The position numbers were made by a program, and so were the translations under genes. Below are positions 27,102 to 34,745 of a stretch of DNA of 64,000 nucleotides, piece by piece. The stretch's first letter is position 1, and every line of letters begins with the position of its first letter. This DNA is from Thiobacillus denitrificans (lineage in GTDB: Bacteria; Pseudomonadota; Gammaproteobacteria; Burkholderiales; Thiobacillaceae): NCBI GenBank assembly GCA_002343685.1, contig DDRS01000042.1:52852-116851 (forward strand), written 5' to 3'. A model generated the notes under the pieces. The model did not search any database. It was not told the DNA's origin and worked only from the letters and a program-made list of their open reading frames with translations.

Positions 27102-29500
27102 TGGCGTCGACCGATGTGCTGGCGCGCGCGACAGCGCTGCGCCGGGAGATCGAGCGTCATAATTATGCCTACTACGTCCTTGATCAGCCGACCGTTCCCG
27201 ATGCGGAATATGACCGGCTGTTCCGTGAGTTGCAGGCGCTCGAAGATGAGCATCCCGAACTCGTCACACCCGATTCGCCCACCCGGCGTGTCGGTGGCAA
27301 GCCGCTCGATGCCTTTCCCAAAGTACGCCATGCAGTACCGATGCTGTCGATCCGTACCGAGACCGATACCGAAGCGAGCGGCGCGCAGGCATTCGACGCG
27401 CGGGTGCGCAAGGAACTGGGACTGGGCGAGCACGATCCGCCGGTCGAATATGCGGCCGAACTGAAATTCGACGGCCTGGCGATCAACCTGCGCTATGAGC
27501 ATGGCGTGCTGGTGCAGGCCGCCACCCGTGGCGATGGCGAAACGGGTGAAGACGTCACGCAGAACATCCGTACCGTGCATGCCGTCCCGTTGCGCCTGCG
27601 AATGGAATCGCCTCCAGCAGTATTGGAAGTGCGCGGCGAGGCGTTCATGCGGCGCGACGACTTTGAGCGTTACAACGCGAAGCAGCGCGAGGCCGGCAAG
27701 GACACCTTGGTCAACCCGCGCAACGGTGCAGCCGGCAGCATCCGGCAGCTCGACCCCAAGCTGGCCGCGCAGCGTCCGCTGTCGTTCTTTGCCTATGGAC
27801 TGGGCGAGGTGCAGGGTTGGACGCTACCGCCCACCCACAGCGCGACTCTCGATGCCCTGCTGAATATGGGGATTCCAGTCTGCGCCGAACGTGTCACCGG
27901 ACGAGGGGCGGCGGCATTGGTCGCCTTTCATGACGACATCGCGGCACGCCGCGATCAGTTGCCGTTCGATATCGACGGCGTGGTCTACAAGGTCAACCGA
28001 TTCGATTTGCAGCGCACACTCGGTTTCGTCACGCGCGAGCCGCGCTGGGCGGTGGCGCACAAGTATCCGGCGCAGGAAGAAATGACGGTGGTCGAGGCTA
28101 TCGAGGTGCAGGTTGGCCGCACCGGCGCGCTGACACCAGTGGCGCGCCTGGCGCCAGTGTTCGTCGGCGGGGTGACGGTATCCAACGCCACACTACATAA
28201 CCAGGACGAAATTGATCGACTTGATGTGCGTGAGGGGGACACCGTCATCGTGCGGCGCGCCGGTGACGTGATACCTGAAATAGTACAGGTCGTACTTGAA
28301 AGAAGACCGAGCAAAACAACCAAGTATCAACTGCCAAATAAATGTCCAGTTTGTGGCTCAGAAGTCGTACGAATAACCAAGGAACAGCGACTCAAGACAA
28401 TATCAAGAACCATCACAGAGGTTGTCTATCGTTGTGAAGGGGGACTTACCTGTTCAGCGCAGAGAAAACAGTCGTTGCTTCATTTTAGTTCCCGCAAGGC
28501 AATGAACATCGATGCGTTGGGCGAGAAACTAATTGATCAGCTTGTAGACGCTCAGATTGTCAGAACTCCAGCCGATTTATATAAGCTGAAATTTGAGCAA
28601 TTAATTCAGCTTGAACGTATGGCTGAAAAATCAGCTAACAATCTGCTTTCGAATATTGAAGCTAGTAAAACAAGCTCACTAAGTAGGTTTGTTTTTGCTC
28701 TTGGAATCCCGGGCGTTGGCGAAACAAATGCCAAGGAGCTTGCGACTGTTTTTGGATCGTTAGACCGTGTCCGGAAAGCCTATCCGGAGACACTCGGATT
28801 TGTGCAAGGCATAGGAGATGAACTGGCGAAATCCATTTCAGCATTTTTCCGGAATTCGGGTAACAAAGAAGTGATAGACCTCCTGCTCAAAGAGGGAATA
28901 AGTTTGGGGATGGGACAGAGTGTGAATGTCGCACGCCTGAAGCCGAGGCCATCCTTAGCGATATTGATCGAGAGGTTTTATTTAAATAGGGTTGGCACAA
29001 AGTTAGCCGAGATGGCCGCCACTACCTTCGAAAATGATATTCATCGTTTATCTCGGGCGAGTGTTGAGGAGCTTAAGGCGAGGTTGGAGATTAATACGAA
29101 AAATGCCGAAGAGGGAATAAAAAACCTTCATGAATATTTATCGAAGAATCGAGAACACTTAGAGAGCATTGATAAGCAACTAATCGAATTCGGGATACAT
29201 TGGACTCAAATTGGTGATCAGTCTGCTCCCGAAGATTCTGGCCCGCTCAAAGGTAATACTTTCGTTATCACAGGTACACTGCCAACCCTGAGCCGAGAAG
29301 ATGCCAAGAAGCTGATCGAGGACAATGGTGGAAAGGTAACCGAATCCGTTTCTGAGAAAACCAATTTTTTGGTTGCTGGCGAAAAGGCAGGATCGAAGCT
29401 ACAGAAAGCCCGACTCTTCGGTGTACGAGTTCTTTCCGAAACTGAGCTATTTGATGTGATTAAGCCAAAAAAACAGCTGGATTTAGACCTCGGGACTTGA
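27101..29500 (+). CDS. ligA: NAD-dependent DNA ligase, chimeric and enlarged
   Basis: Seals nicks in DNA using NAD+. At 799 residues it is over 100 longer than usual LigA. Order: Ia/NTase domain with the AMP-accepting lysine K122 in ELKFDGLAI, OB fold, four-Cys zinc finger (CPVCGSE ... CEGGLTC), HhH domain (FALGIPGVGETNAKELATVFG), an extra segment at about 618-705, then BRCT (LKGNTFVITGTLPTLSR). From about codon 390 on, the DNA changes from GC-rich to AT-rich with different codon use, at the OB/zinc-finger junction. The extra segment (LAILIERFYLNRVGTKLAEM) resembles a second HhH unit. Likely functional, since all domains are open and intact. Confidence 0.93.
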   Translation: MASTDVLARATALRREIERHNYAYYVLDQPTVPDAEYDRLFRELQALEDEHPELVTPDSPTRRVGGKPLDAFPKVRHAVPMLSIRTETDTEASGAQAFDARVRKELGLGEHDPPVEYAAELKFDGLAINLRYEHGVLVQAATRGDGETGEDVTQNIRTVHAVPLRLRMESPPAVLEVRGEAFMRRDDFERYNAKQREAGKDTLVNPRNGAAGSIRQLDPKLAAQRPLSFFAYGLGEVQGWTLPPTHSATLDALLNMGIPVCAERVTGRGAAALVAFHDDIAARRDQLPFDIDGVVYKVNRFDLQRTLGFVTREPRWAVAHKYPAQEEMTVVEAIEVQVGRTGALTPVARLAPVFVGGVTVSNATLHNQDEIDRLDVREGDTVIVRRAGDVIPEIVQVVLERRPSKTTKYQLPNKCPVCGSEVVRITKEQRLKTISRTITEVVYRCEGGLTCSAQRKQSLLHFSSRKAMNIDALGEKLIDQLVDAQIVRTPADLYKLKFEQLIQLERMAEKSANNLLSNIEASKTSSLSRFVFALGIPGVGETNAKELATVFGSLDRVRKAYPETLGFVQGIGDELAKSISAFFRNSGNKEVIDLLLKEGISLGMGQSVNVARLKPRPSLAILIERFYLNRVGTKLAEMAATTFENDIHRLSRASVEELKARLEINTKNAEEGIKNLHEYLSKNREHLESIDKQLIEFGIHWTQIGDQSAPEDSGPLKGNTFVITGTLPTLSREDAKKLIEDNGGKVTESVSEKTNFLVAGEKAGSKLQKARLFGVRVLSETELFDVIKPKKQLDLDLGT

Positions 29501-29930
29501 GCATGAACTTTGAAGTTCTTAGTAGTGATGGCTCAACTGTATACAACGTCATGGTAGTGGTGAATGGCGGAAAAGTTAAAGCATCATGCACATGCAAAGC
29601 CGGCGAGCTAGGCAAACTATGCAAGCATTTGATCGGAATATTGTCAGGTCAAACCGACTTGCTGACATCGCAGAATAATGAGGCGATGGGTGAGTTAAAC
29701 AAATTTGTTACGCAAATCGCTGATACTGAGTGTGCTACCTATGTTGCAGAAATGCTTGCGGCGGATGCTGAAATGAGTGAGCTGAAGAAGCGTCTAGGCC
29801 GTGCCAAAAGAAATTTAGAGAAAACACTAAAACAACATCTCTGAAATGCCGGTATGGCCTGTGGGCCAAGAGGTTGGCCAGATTGTCGACTAATAAGAGC
29901 GATTAATAAGAACCAAGTAGCACACGTTTG
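28265..29930. other. Low-GC segment, likely imported by recombination
   Basis: Base composition drops sharply inside ligA near 28265 and rises again just before galU. A hand count gives 24 G+C of 60 at 28321-28380 against about 39 of 60 at 28081-28140. It covers the ligA 3' half, the SWIM gene and the following spacer. No integrase, tRNA or direct repeats were seen at the edges, so homologous replacement within ligA is more likely than insertion. Confidence 0.7.
29503..29844 (+). CDS. Small SWIM zinc-finger protein
   Basis: A 113-residue protein with a SWIM-type CxCxnCxH zinc ligand set, CTCKAGELGKLCKH, at about residues 33-46, preceded by a short beta region (YNVMVVVNGGKVKAS) and followed by a helical C-terminus rich in Lys/Leu (MSELKKRLGRAKRNLEKTL). 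SWIM domains bind DNA or protein. ATG 29503 follows the ligA stop by 2 nt; a TTG at 29497 overlapping ligA is possible. It shares the AT-rich composition of the ligA 3' half, so both probably arrived together. A role in DNA repair with LigA is only a guess. Confidence 0.7.
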   Translation: MNFEVLSSDGSTVYNVMVVVNGGKVKASCTCKAGELGKLCKHLIGILSGQTDLLTSQNNEAMGELNKFVTQIADTECATYVAEMLAADAEMSELKKRLGRAKRNLEKTLKQHL

Positions 29931-29963
29931 ATTTCTGAACCAAGGGACTTTCAAGGAAGAGAC

Positions 29964-30833
29964 ATGCAACAAGTCAAAAAAGCCGTATTTCCAGTCGCCG
30001 GCCTCGGCACGCGTTTTCTGCCAGCCACCAAGGCCAGCCCCAAGGAAATGCTGCCCATCGTCGACAAGCCGTTGATCCAGTATGCGGTCGAGGAAGCGAT
30101 GGATGCCGGCATCACCGACATCATCTTCATCAGCAGTCGCACCAAGCGCACGGTCGAAGACCACTTCGACAAGGCCTACGAACTGGAAACCGAACTGGCC
30201 GCGCGCGGCAAGAATCGCGATCTGGAACTGGTGCAGTCGATCCGCCCGGCCGGCGTCAATTTCATCTACATCCGCCAGGCCGAAGCGTTGGGGCTCGGCC
30301 ATGCCGTACTGTGCGCGCAGCCGGTGATCGGCAACGAACCTTTCGCCGTCATTCTCGCCGACGACCTGATCGACGGCAGGCCGGCAGTGATGAAGCAGAT
30401 GGTCGATCAGTACGGTTATTACCAGTGCTCGGTGCTCGGCGTACAACAGGTCGCGCCCGAAGAAACCGCGTCCTACGGCATTGTCGACGCCAGTCCCATG
30501 GCCGAACGCGTGTCGCGGGTGAACGCCATCGTCGAGAAACCCAAGCCGCAAGACGCGCCATCCAACCTTGGCGTGGTCGGCCGCTACATCCTCACGCCGC
30601 GCATCTTCCACCACATCCAGCATCTCACGCCGGGTGCCGGCGGCGAACTGCAGCTCACCGATGCCATCGCCGCCTTGCTGAAGGAACAGCAGGTATTGGC
30701 CTATGCCTTCGACGGTGTCCGCTACGACTGCGGCAGCAAGCTGGGCTATCTGCAGGCCACGGTGGAATACGCGTTGAAGCACAGCGAAGTCAGCGAGGAC
30801 TTCGACGCCTACCTCAAGTCGCGCATTTGCTGA
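29964..30833 (+). CDS. galU: UTP-glucose-1-phosphate uridylyltransferase
   Basis: Makes UDP-glucose from UTP and glucose 1-phosphate for exopolysaccharide and LPS. The 289-residue product begins VKKAVFPVAGLGTRFLPATKASPKEML (split nucleotide-binding motif) and keeps VDKPLIQYAVEEA, ILADDLID, VEKPKP and YDCGSKLGYLQA. ATG 29964 is chosen for the AAGGAAGA site 6 nt upstream; an earlier in-frame ATG at 29928 lies in the AT-rich spacer. Composition is back to the GC-rich norm. Confidence 0.95.
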   Translation: MQQVKKAVFPVAGLGTRFLPATKASPKEMLPIVDKPLIQYAVEEAMDAGITDIIFISSRTKRTVEDHFDKAYELETELAARGKNRDLELVQSIRPAGVNFIYIRQAEALGLGHAVLCAQPVIGNEPFAVILADDLIDGRPAVMKQMVDQYGYYQCSVLGVQQVAPEETASYGIVDASPMAERVSRVNAIVEKPKPQDAPSNLGVVGRYILTPRIFHHIQHLTPGAGGELQLTDAIAALLKEQQVLAYAFDGVRYDCGSKLGYLQATVEYALKHSEVSEDFDAYLKSRIC

Positions 30834-30860
30834 TATCCGGGTTCAGCCGTCCGGATCGCA

Positions 30861-31328
30861 CTACAGTCCCAAATCACTCAAGCCGGGATGGTCATCCGGG
30901 CGGCGGCCGAGTGGCCAGAAAAACTGGCGGTCGGATTCCTTGATGGGCAGGTCGTTGATGCTGGCGAAGCGGCGCATCATGTAGCCGTGCTCGTTGAATT
31001 CCCAGTTCTCGTTGCCATACGAGCGGTACCATTGTCCGGAATCGTCATGCCATTCGTAGGCGAAGCGCACGGCGATGCGGTTGCCGGTACAGGCCCACAA
31101 TTCCTTGATCAGCCGGTAATCCAGTTCGCGGGCCCATTTGCGTTCGAGAAACCGGCGGACCTCCACGCGTCCGACCGGGAACTCGGCACGATTCCGCCAG
31201 CGGGTATCTTCGGTGTAGACCAGCGCAACGCGTTCGGGGTCGCGTGAATTCCAGGCATCTTCGGCCATGCGTACCTTCCTGGCGGCGGTTTCCTCGGTAA
31301 AGGGGGGCAGTGGCGGTTTGCTTTCCAT
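30861..31328 (-). CDS. DUF1348 (SnoaL/NTF2-like) protein
   Basis: A 155-residue single-domain protein of the DUF1348 group, NTF2-like fold. Typical stretches are KVRMAEDAWNSRDPERVALVYTEDTRWRNR, FLERKWARELDYRLIKELWA, NRIAVRFAYEWHDDSGQWYRSYGNENWEF and MRRFASINDLPI. Biochemical role is unknown. AAGGAG lies upstream of the ATG. An 18-bp palindrome sits 20 bp before the start codon, and the divergent neighbour is a TetR regulator, so repression by that protein is expected. Confidence 0.85.
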   Translation of the reverse strand: MESKPPLPPFTEETAARKVRMAEDAWNSRDPERVALVYTEDTRWRNRAEFPVGRVEVRRFLERKWARELDYRLIKELWACTGNRIAVRFAYEWHDDSGQWYRSYGNENWEFNEHGYMMRRFASINDLPIKESDRQFFWPLGRRPDDHPGLSDLGL

Positions 31329-31347
31329 GTCGGCTCCTTGGCGTGAT

Positions 31348-31365
31348 GTAGACAGATCTGTCTAC
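31348..31365. promoter_or_regulatory. TetR-type operator, perfect palindrome O1
   Basis: GTAGACAGATCTGTCTAC is a perfect 18-bp palindrome just upstream of the DUF1348 start. A second copy with one change lies 39 bp to the right. The pattern fits a dimeric TetR-family operator (inference). Confidence 0.85.
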
Positions 31366-31386
31366 GTTCGGTGCAGTCTAGGTCAT

Positions 31387-31404
31387 GTAGACGGATCTGT
31401 CTAC
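31387..31404. promoter_or_regulatory. TetR-type operator, near-perfect palindrome O2
   Basis: GTAGACGGATCTGTCTAC, one base different from O1, ends 9 bp before the tetR ATG. Binding here would block its translation-start region, consistent with autorepression. Confidence 0.85.
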
Positions 31405-31413
31405 AATGAGTGC

Positions 31414-31980
31414 ATGAACACCCACGCCGATCGGAACGACGCGCTGCCCAGTGCGCGCGAGCGCATCCTGTACACCGCGCACGAACTTTTCTACCGGGAT
31501 GGCGTGCGCGCCACCGGCATCGATCGCGTCATTGCCGAATCCGGCGTGACCAAGGTCACGTTCTACCGGCACTTTCCAAGCAAGAACGATCTGATTCACG
31601 CCTATTTGGCGTATCGGCATACGCGCTGGATGGCCTGGTTCACCGATGCGCTGGCACGTCACGGCGGCGGGGCCAGCGCGATCGTGCCAGCTGTCGAGGA
31701 ATGGTTTCGCGACGCGCGTTACCGCGGCTGCGCCTTCATCAACAGCGTCGGGGAACTGGGCGGCACGCTGTCGGACGTCATCGAGATTGCGTACAGCCAC
31801 AAACAGGACATGACCGCAGCGATTGCCGCCGTGCTGCCCAAGTCAAGGCAGCGCGCACAGATCGCACAGGCCGTGGCGCTGGCGATCGATGGTGCGATCG
31901 TGCGGGTGCAATTCGATCCCTCGCCTGATGCAGCACTGGCCGCGCTGCGCAGGATCATCAACGCGCTGTTGAAGGCGTAG
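31414..31980 (+). CDS. TetR/AcrR family transcriptional regulator
   Basis: A 188-residue regulator. The N-terminal helix-turn-helix is ERILYTAHELFYRDGVRATG with VIAESGVTKVTFYRHFPSKNDLI, followed by a helical ligand-binding domain with a Cys in YRGCAFINSVGELGG. It is divergent from the DUF1348 gene, and the intervening 85 bp holds two copies of one palindrome. ATG 31414 is used; the open frame upstream runs across the operators. The 3' end overlaps the convergent nnr gene by 23 bp. The inducer is unknown. Confidence 0.9.
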   Translation: MNTHADRNDALPSARERILYTAHELFYRDGVRATGIDRVIAESGVTKVTFYRHFPSKNDLIHAYLAYRHTRWMAWFTDALARHGGGASAIVPAVEEWFRDARYRGCAFINSVGELGGTLSDVIEIAYSHKQDMTAAIAAVLPKSRQRAQIAQAVALAIDGAIVRVQFDPSPDAALAALRRIINALLKA

Positions 31981-33394
31981 CGGTGTCCATATCGCAGCCG
32001 TGCAGCCATACGGCGGCTTCGAGCGCGTCGCCTGCCGCCAGGCCTTGACCCAGCAGCGCCGCCACCATGCCGGTGAGCCGATCGCCCGAACCGGCCTGGG
32101 CGAGCCAGGGACCGCCCGTGGTGTTGATGGCATAGCGGCCGTCGGGATGGGCGATCACGGTGCCTGCCCCTTTCAGTGCAATTTCTGCGTGATAGGTTCG
32201 GCTCAGCGTGCGGGCCGCCTCGATACGATTCGCCTGTATTTCCATCCCGCTCACGCCGAGCAGGCGAGCGGCTTCTCCGGGATGTGGGGTGAGCAGCGTG
32301 GGATGGGTGCGACGGGCCGCCTGTTTGGCCAGTTCGGGATCGTCGCCCAACAGGTTCAGCGCATCGGCATCCAATACCAGCGGACAGGGAGCCGGAAGTG
32401 CGGCTTCCAACAGGATATGCGCGCGCGCGCCCCGGCCCAGTCCGGGGCCGATCGCCAGGACATTCAATTGCACGGCCGCCGCCAGATGCTCCGGACTGGC
32501 AAACATCAGTCGCGGCTCGCCGTAATCGACCGCAATGCGGTCATCCAGCACACCCAGGGTCACGCTGCCGGCACCTTGGAGCAGCGCCGCGCGGCCGGCG
32601 ATCAGACAGGCGCCCACCATGCCGCTGCTACCGCCGACGATGCCGACATGACCGAACTGGCCCTTGTGGCTGTTTCTGGCACGCGCGGGCAGATGGTGGC
32701 GTTCATCCAGTTGTGCCAGGGCGATCCCGGGCGTTGCCGGCATCGTGGCCGGATCGACGCCCAGCATGTCGAGATGCAATGTGCCCGCATAGTCCGGTCC
32801 CTCGGCGGTAAGAAGACCGGGTTTGAGTCCGAGAAATGTCAGGGTGTGGTCTGCCCGCAGGGCGCAACCGCGGATCCGGCCGCTGTCGCTATCGAGCCCG
32901 CTCGGCACATCCAGTGCCAGCTTGGGGCAGGCCAGCGCATTGGCCTGCGCAATCCAACGTGCGTCCTCGCCGGCTATGTCGCGCGTCAGGCCGATGCCGA
33001 ACAGGCCGTCGATCAGGAGGCTGTAACGTTGCGACGACGGGAAGCGAGGCAGCACGGTCCCACCCTGTTGCAGCCAGGCATCCCGGGCACGCGCGGCATC
33101 CTGAGGCAGTCGGGCCGGGTCGGCACGGCTCGCGACGACGACGCGAAACCCTTGTGCTGCGAGGTGACGCGCTGCGACCAGGGCATCTCCCCCGTTGTTG
33201 CCGGGCCCTGCCAGGATCAGGATGGGCTCGCCCGAATCGTCGGCCACTGTGCCGGCCCATTCGGCTGCCGTCGCCCCCGCTTTCTCCATCAGCGTGTCGT
33301 CGGGGTGTGCGGTTGCCCATATTCGTTCGCCAGCATGAATATCGGTTGCCATGTAGAGAGCGGGAGTGGCAGATGAACGCGGCGTGGTCGGCAT
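31958..33394 (-). CDS. nnr: Bifunctional NAD(P)HX epimerase/dehydratase
   Basis: Repairs hydrated NAD(P)H: the N-terminal YjeF_N epimerase domain (ILAGPGNNGGDALVAARHL, DGLFGIGLTRDI, LALDVPSGLDSDSG) interconverts R and S forms, and the C-terminal carbohydrate-kinase-like domain (KGQFGHVGIVGGSSGMVGA, TPHPGEAARLLG, ALKGAGTVIAHPDG, GSGDRLTGMVAALL) removes water with ADP. The 478-residue length is normal. ATG 33394 is a reasoned choice among several in-frame starts from 33316 to 33430, none with a strong ribosome site. Confidence 0.92.
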   Translation of the reverse strand: MPTTPRSSATPALYMATDIHAGERIWATAHPDDTLMEKAGATAAEWAGTVADDSGEPILILAGPGNNGGDALVAARHLAAQGFRVVVASRADPARLPQDAARARDAWLQQGGTVLPRFPSSQRYSLLIDGLFGIGLTRDIAGEDARWIAQANALACPKLALDVPSGLDSDSGRIRGCALRADHTLTFLGLKPGLLTAEGPDYAGTLHLDMLGVDPATMPATPGIALAQLDERHHLPARARNSHKGQFGHVGIVGGSSGMVGACLIAGRAALLQGAGSVTLGVLDDRIAVDYGEPRLMFASPEHLAAAVQLNVLAIGPGLGRGARAHILLEAALPAPCPLVLDADALNLLGDDPELAKQAARRTHPTLLTPHPGEAARLLGVSGMEIQANRIEAARTLSRTYHAEIALKGAGTVIAHPDGRYAINTTGGPWLAQAGSGDRLTGMVAALLGQGLAAGDALEAAVWLHGCDMDTATPSTAR

Positions 33395-33594
33395 GGGGCG
33401 AGGCTCAATGGAGGGCACTGCGGACATCATAATCCGGGCGGGGCGTATGGCGGTCGCCTTGGCGGAACGGGCCCGCTACCAGCCGGGCCTGGGCGGGTGA
33501 ATAGTCATAATTGACCCCACTCCGAGTATTCATTTTGCCGGACGTTGGCCGCTAATGTGCAGCCGGCCATCGGGCCTGAATAAGGGAGACAAAC

Positions 33595-34392
33595 ATGCAT
33601 CGACGTGGTTTTCTGGCGGGCCTGACATTGTTGCCCGCATGGCCGCTCATGGCATATGCAGGTGATGGGACGCTGAGTATCGGGATCTATCCCGGGACCG
33701 GCAAGGCCGATGTGTTCATGGACGACTTCCGCACGGCGGCGATGCCATTTGCCCGGGCGCTTGGCGCTTCGCTGGGGTTGAAGCCCAATCTGATGCTGTT
33801 CCGCACGATCAAATCGACGCTTCGCTCGCTGGATCGAGGCCGGCTGGATTTGTATTTCGTGCCGCCGTCCGTTGCCGTGTCCGTCCTCGACCAGGATTAT
33901 TCGCCCGTGGCTCGGGTGAAAGACCAGGCCACCGGTCTGCTGGTGCGCCGGAAAGGCGCCACGATCGAGACGATGGCGCTGACCGAAAAGGAGTCCTGGC
34001 TTGACGTGATGGGCCGCTACACCATCAAGCGCAACAATGCGGGCACCCCCAAGATCCTGAATTTCAAAACGCAGGAAGATGTCTCCATCGCCCTGGAACG
34101 GAATTACGCCCAGGCCGGCAGCCTGCGGAGCAAGGCCGCGAATGCGCTGCTGGAAAAAGGGGATTTCGAGGTTTGGTACGCCTTGCCGAACACGCCGGAT
34201 TTCACGTTGCTGGCGAGTAATCGGCTGACTGCAGCCGAACAGGACAAGCTGGGTATCGCGGCCGTTGAGCTCAGGCAAGAAGCTGTCCAGTCCCTGCAAA
34301 AAACGATCCACAGCAAAGTGACGGGGTTCGTGATCGACAAGGAGGCGGATTACAAAACCATCAAAACGGCAATTAAGGAGGCGGGATACTGA
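33595..34392 (+). CDS. PhnD-like periplasmic substrate-binding protein
   Basis: A 265-residue exported protein with an arginine-pair signal peptide (HRRGFLAGLTLLPAWPLMAYA), Tat-like but short. The mature part resembles the PhnD/phosphonate-type periplasmic binding fold: LSIGIYPGTGKADVF, LGLKPNLMLFRTIKSTLRSLDRGRLDLYFVPPSVAVSVL, VARVKDQATGLLVRRKG. No permease or ATPase gene is adjacent, so it may be a sensor or stand-alone binding protein, not part of an ABC importer. GGGAGAC precedes the ATG. Confidence 0.72.
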   Translation: MHRRGFLAGLTLLPAWPLMAYAGDGTLSIGIYPGTGKADVFMDDFRTAAMPFARALGASLGLKPNLMLFRTIKSTLRSLDRGRLDLYFVPPSVAVSVLDQDYSPVARVKDQATGLLVRRKGATIETMALTEKESWLDVMGRYTIKRNNAGTPKILNFKTQEDVSIALERNYAQAGSLRSKAANALLEKGDFEVWYALPNTPDFTLLASNRLTAAEQDKLGIAAVELRQEAVQSLQKTIHSKVTGFVIDKEADYKTIKTAIKEAGY

Positions 34393-34474
34393 TCGGTCAA
34401 GAAGGGGGCAGCTTTGCAAGCCGTTCCCGGGGGCCTATATTCCGGGTATCCGCAGTTCACATAACGGAGTGCGT

Positions 34475-34717
34475 ATGACGGTCCATCACCGCACACCATC
34501 AGGTGCGCCAGTCGCACAGTGTTCCGATGAAGATGCCTGCACGGTCATCAATTGCGAGGTCTGTTTGAAGGAAATCCCGGCAGATGCGGCCAAAGTGGCG
34601 GACGCACAGGATTATGTCCATCATTTCTGCGGCCTTGAGTGTCTTGAAATCTGGCGGAAGCAGGCGGCCATTCGCCAACCGACCCATCCGGCGAAGCGTT
34701 CCGATCGGCTAAAATAG
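34475..34717 (+). CDS. DUF3330 family small protein
   Basis: An 80-residue protein with a compact Cys motif: CEVCLKEIP, then HHFCGLECLEIW, suggesting a zinc knuckle (CxxC ... CxxxC). This matches DUF3330, often seen near mercury-resistance or mobile elements but here alone between a periplasmic protein and purL. GGAG stands 6 nt before ATG 34475. Function is unknown. Confidence 0.72.
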   Translation: MTVHHRTPSGAPVAQCSDEDACTVINCEVCLKEIPADAAKVADAQDYVHHFCGLECLEIWRKQAAIRQPTHPAKRSDRLK

Positions 34718-34745
34718 CGTCTTTGCCCTGTTTGCAAAGCCGCAC

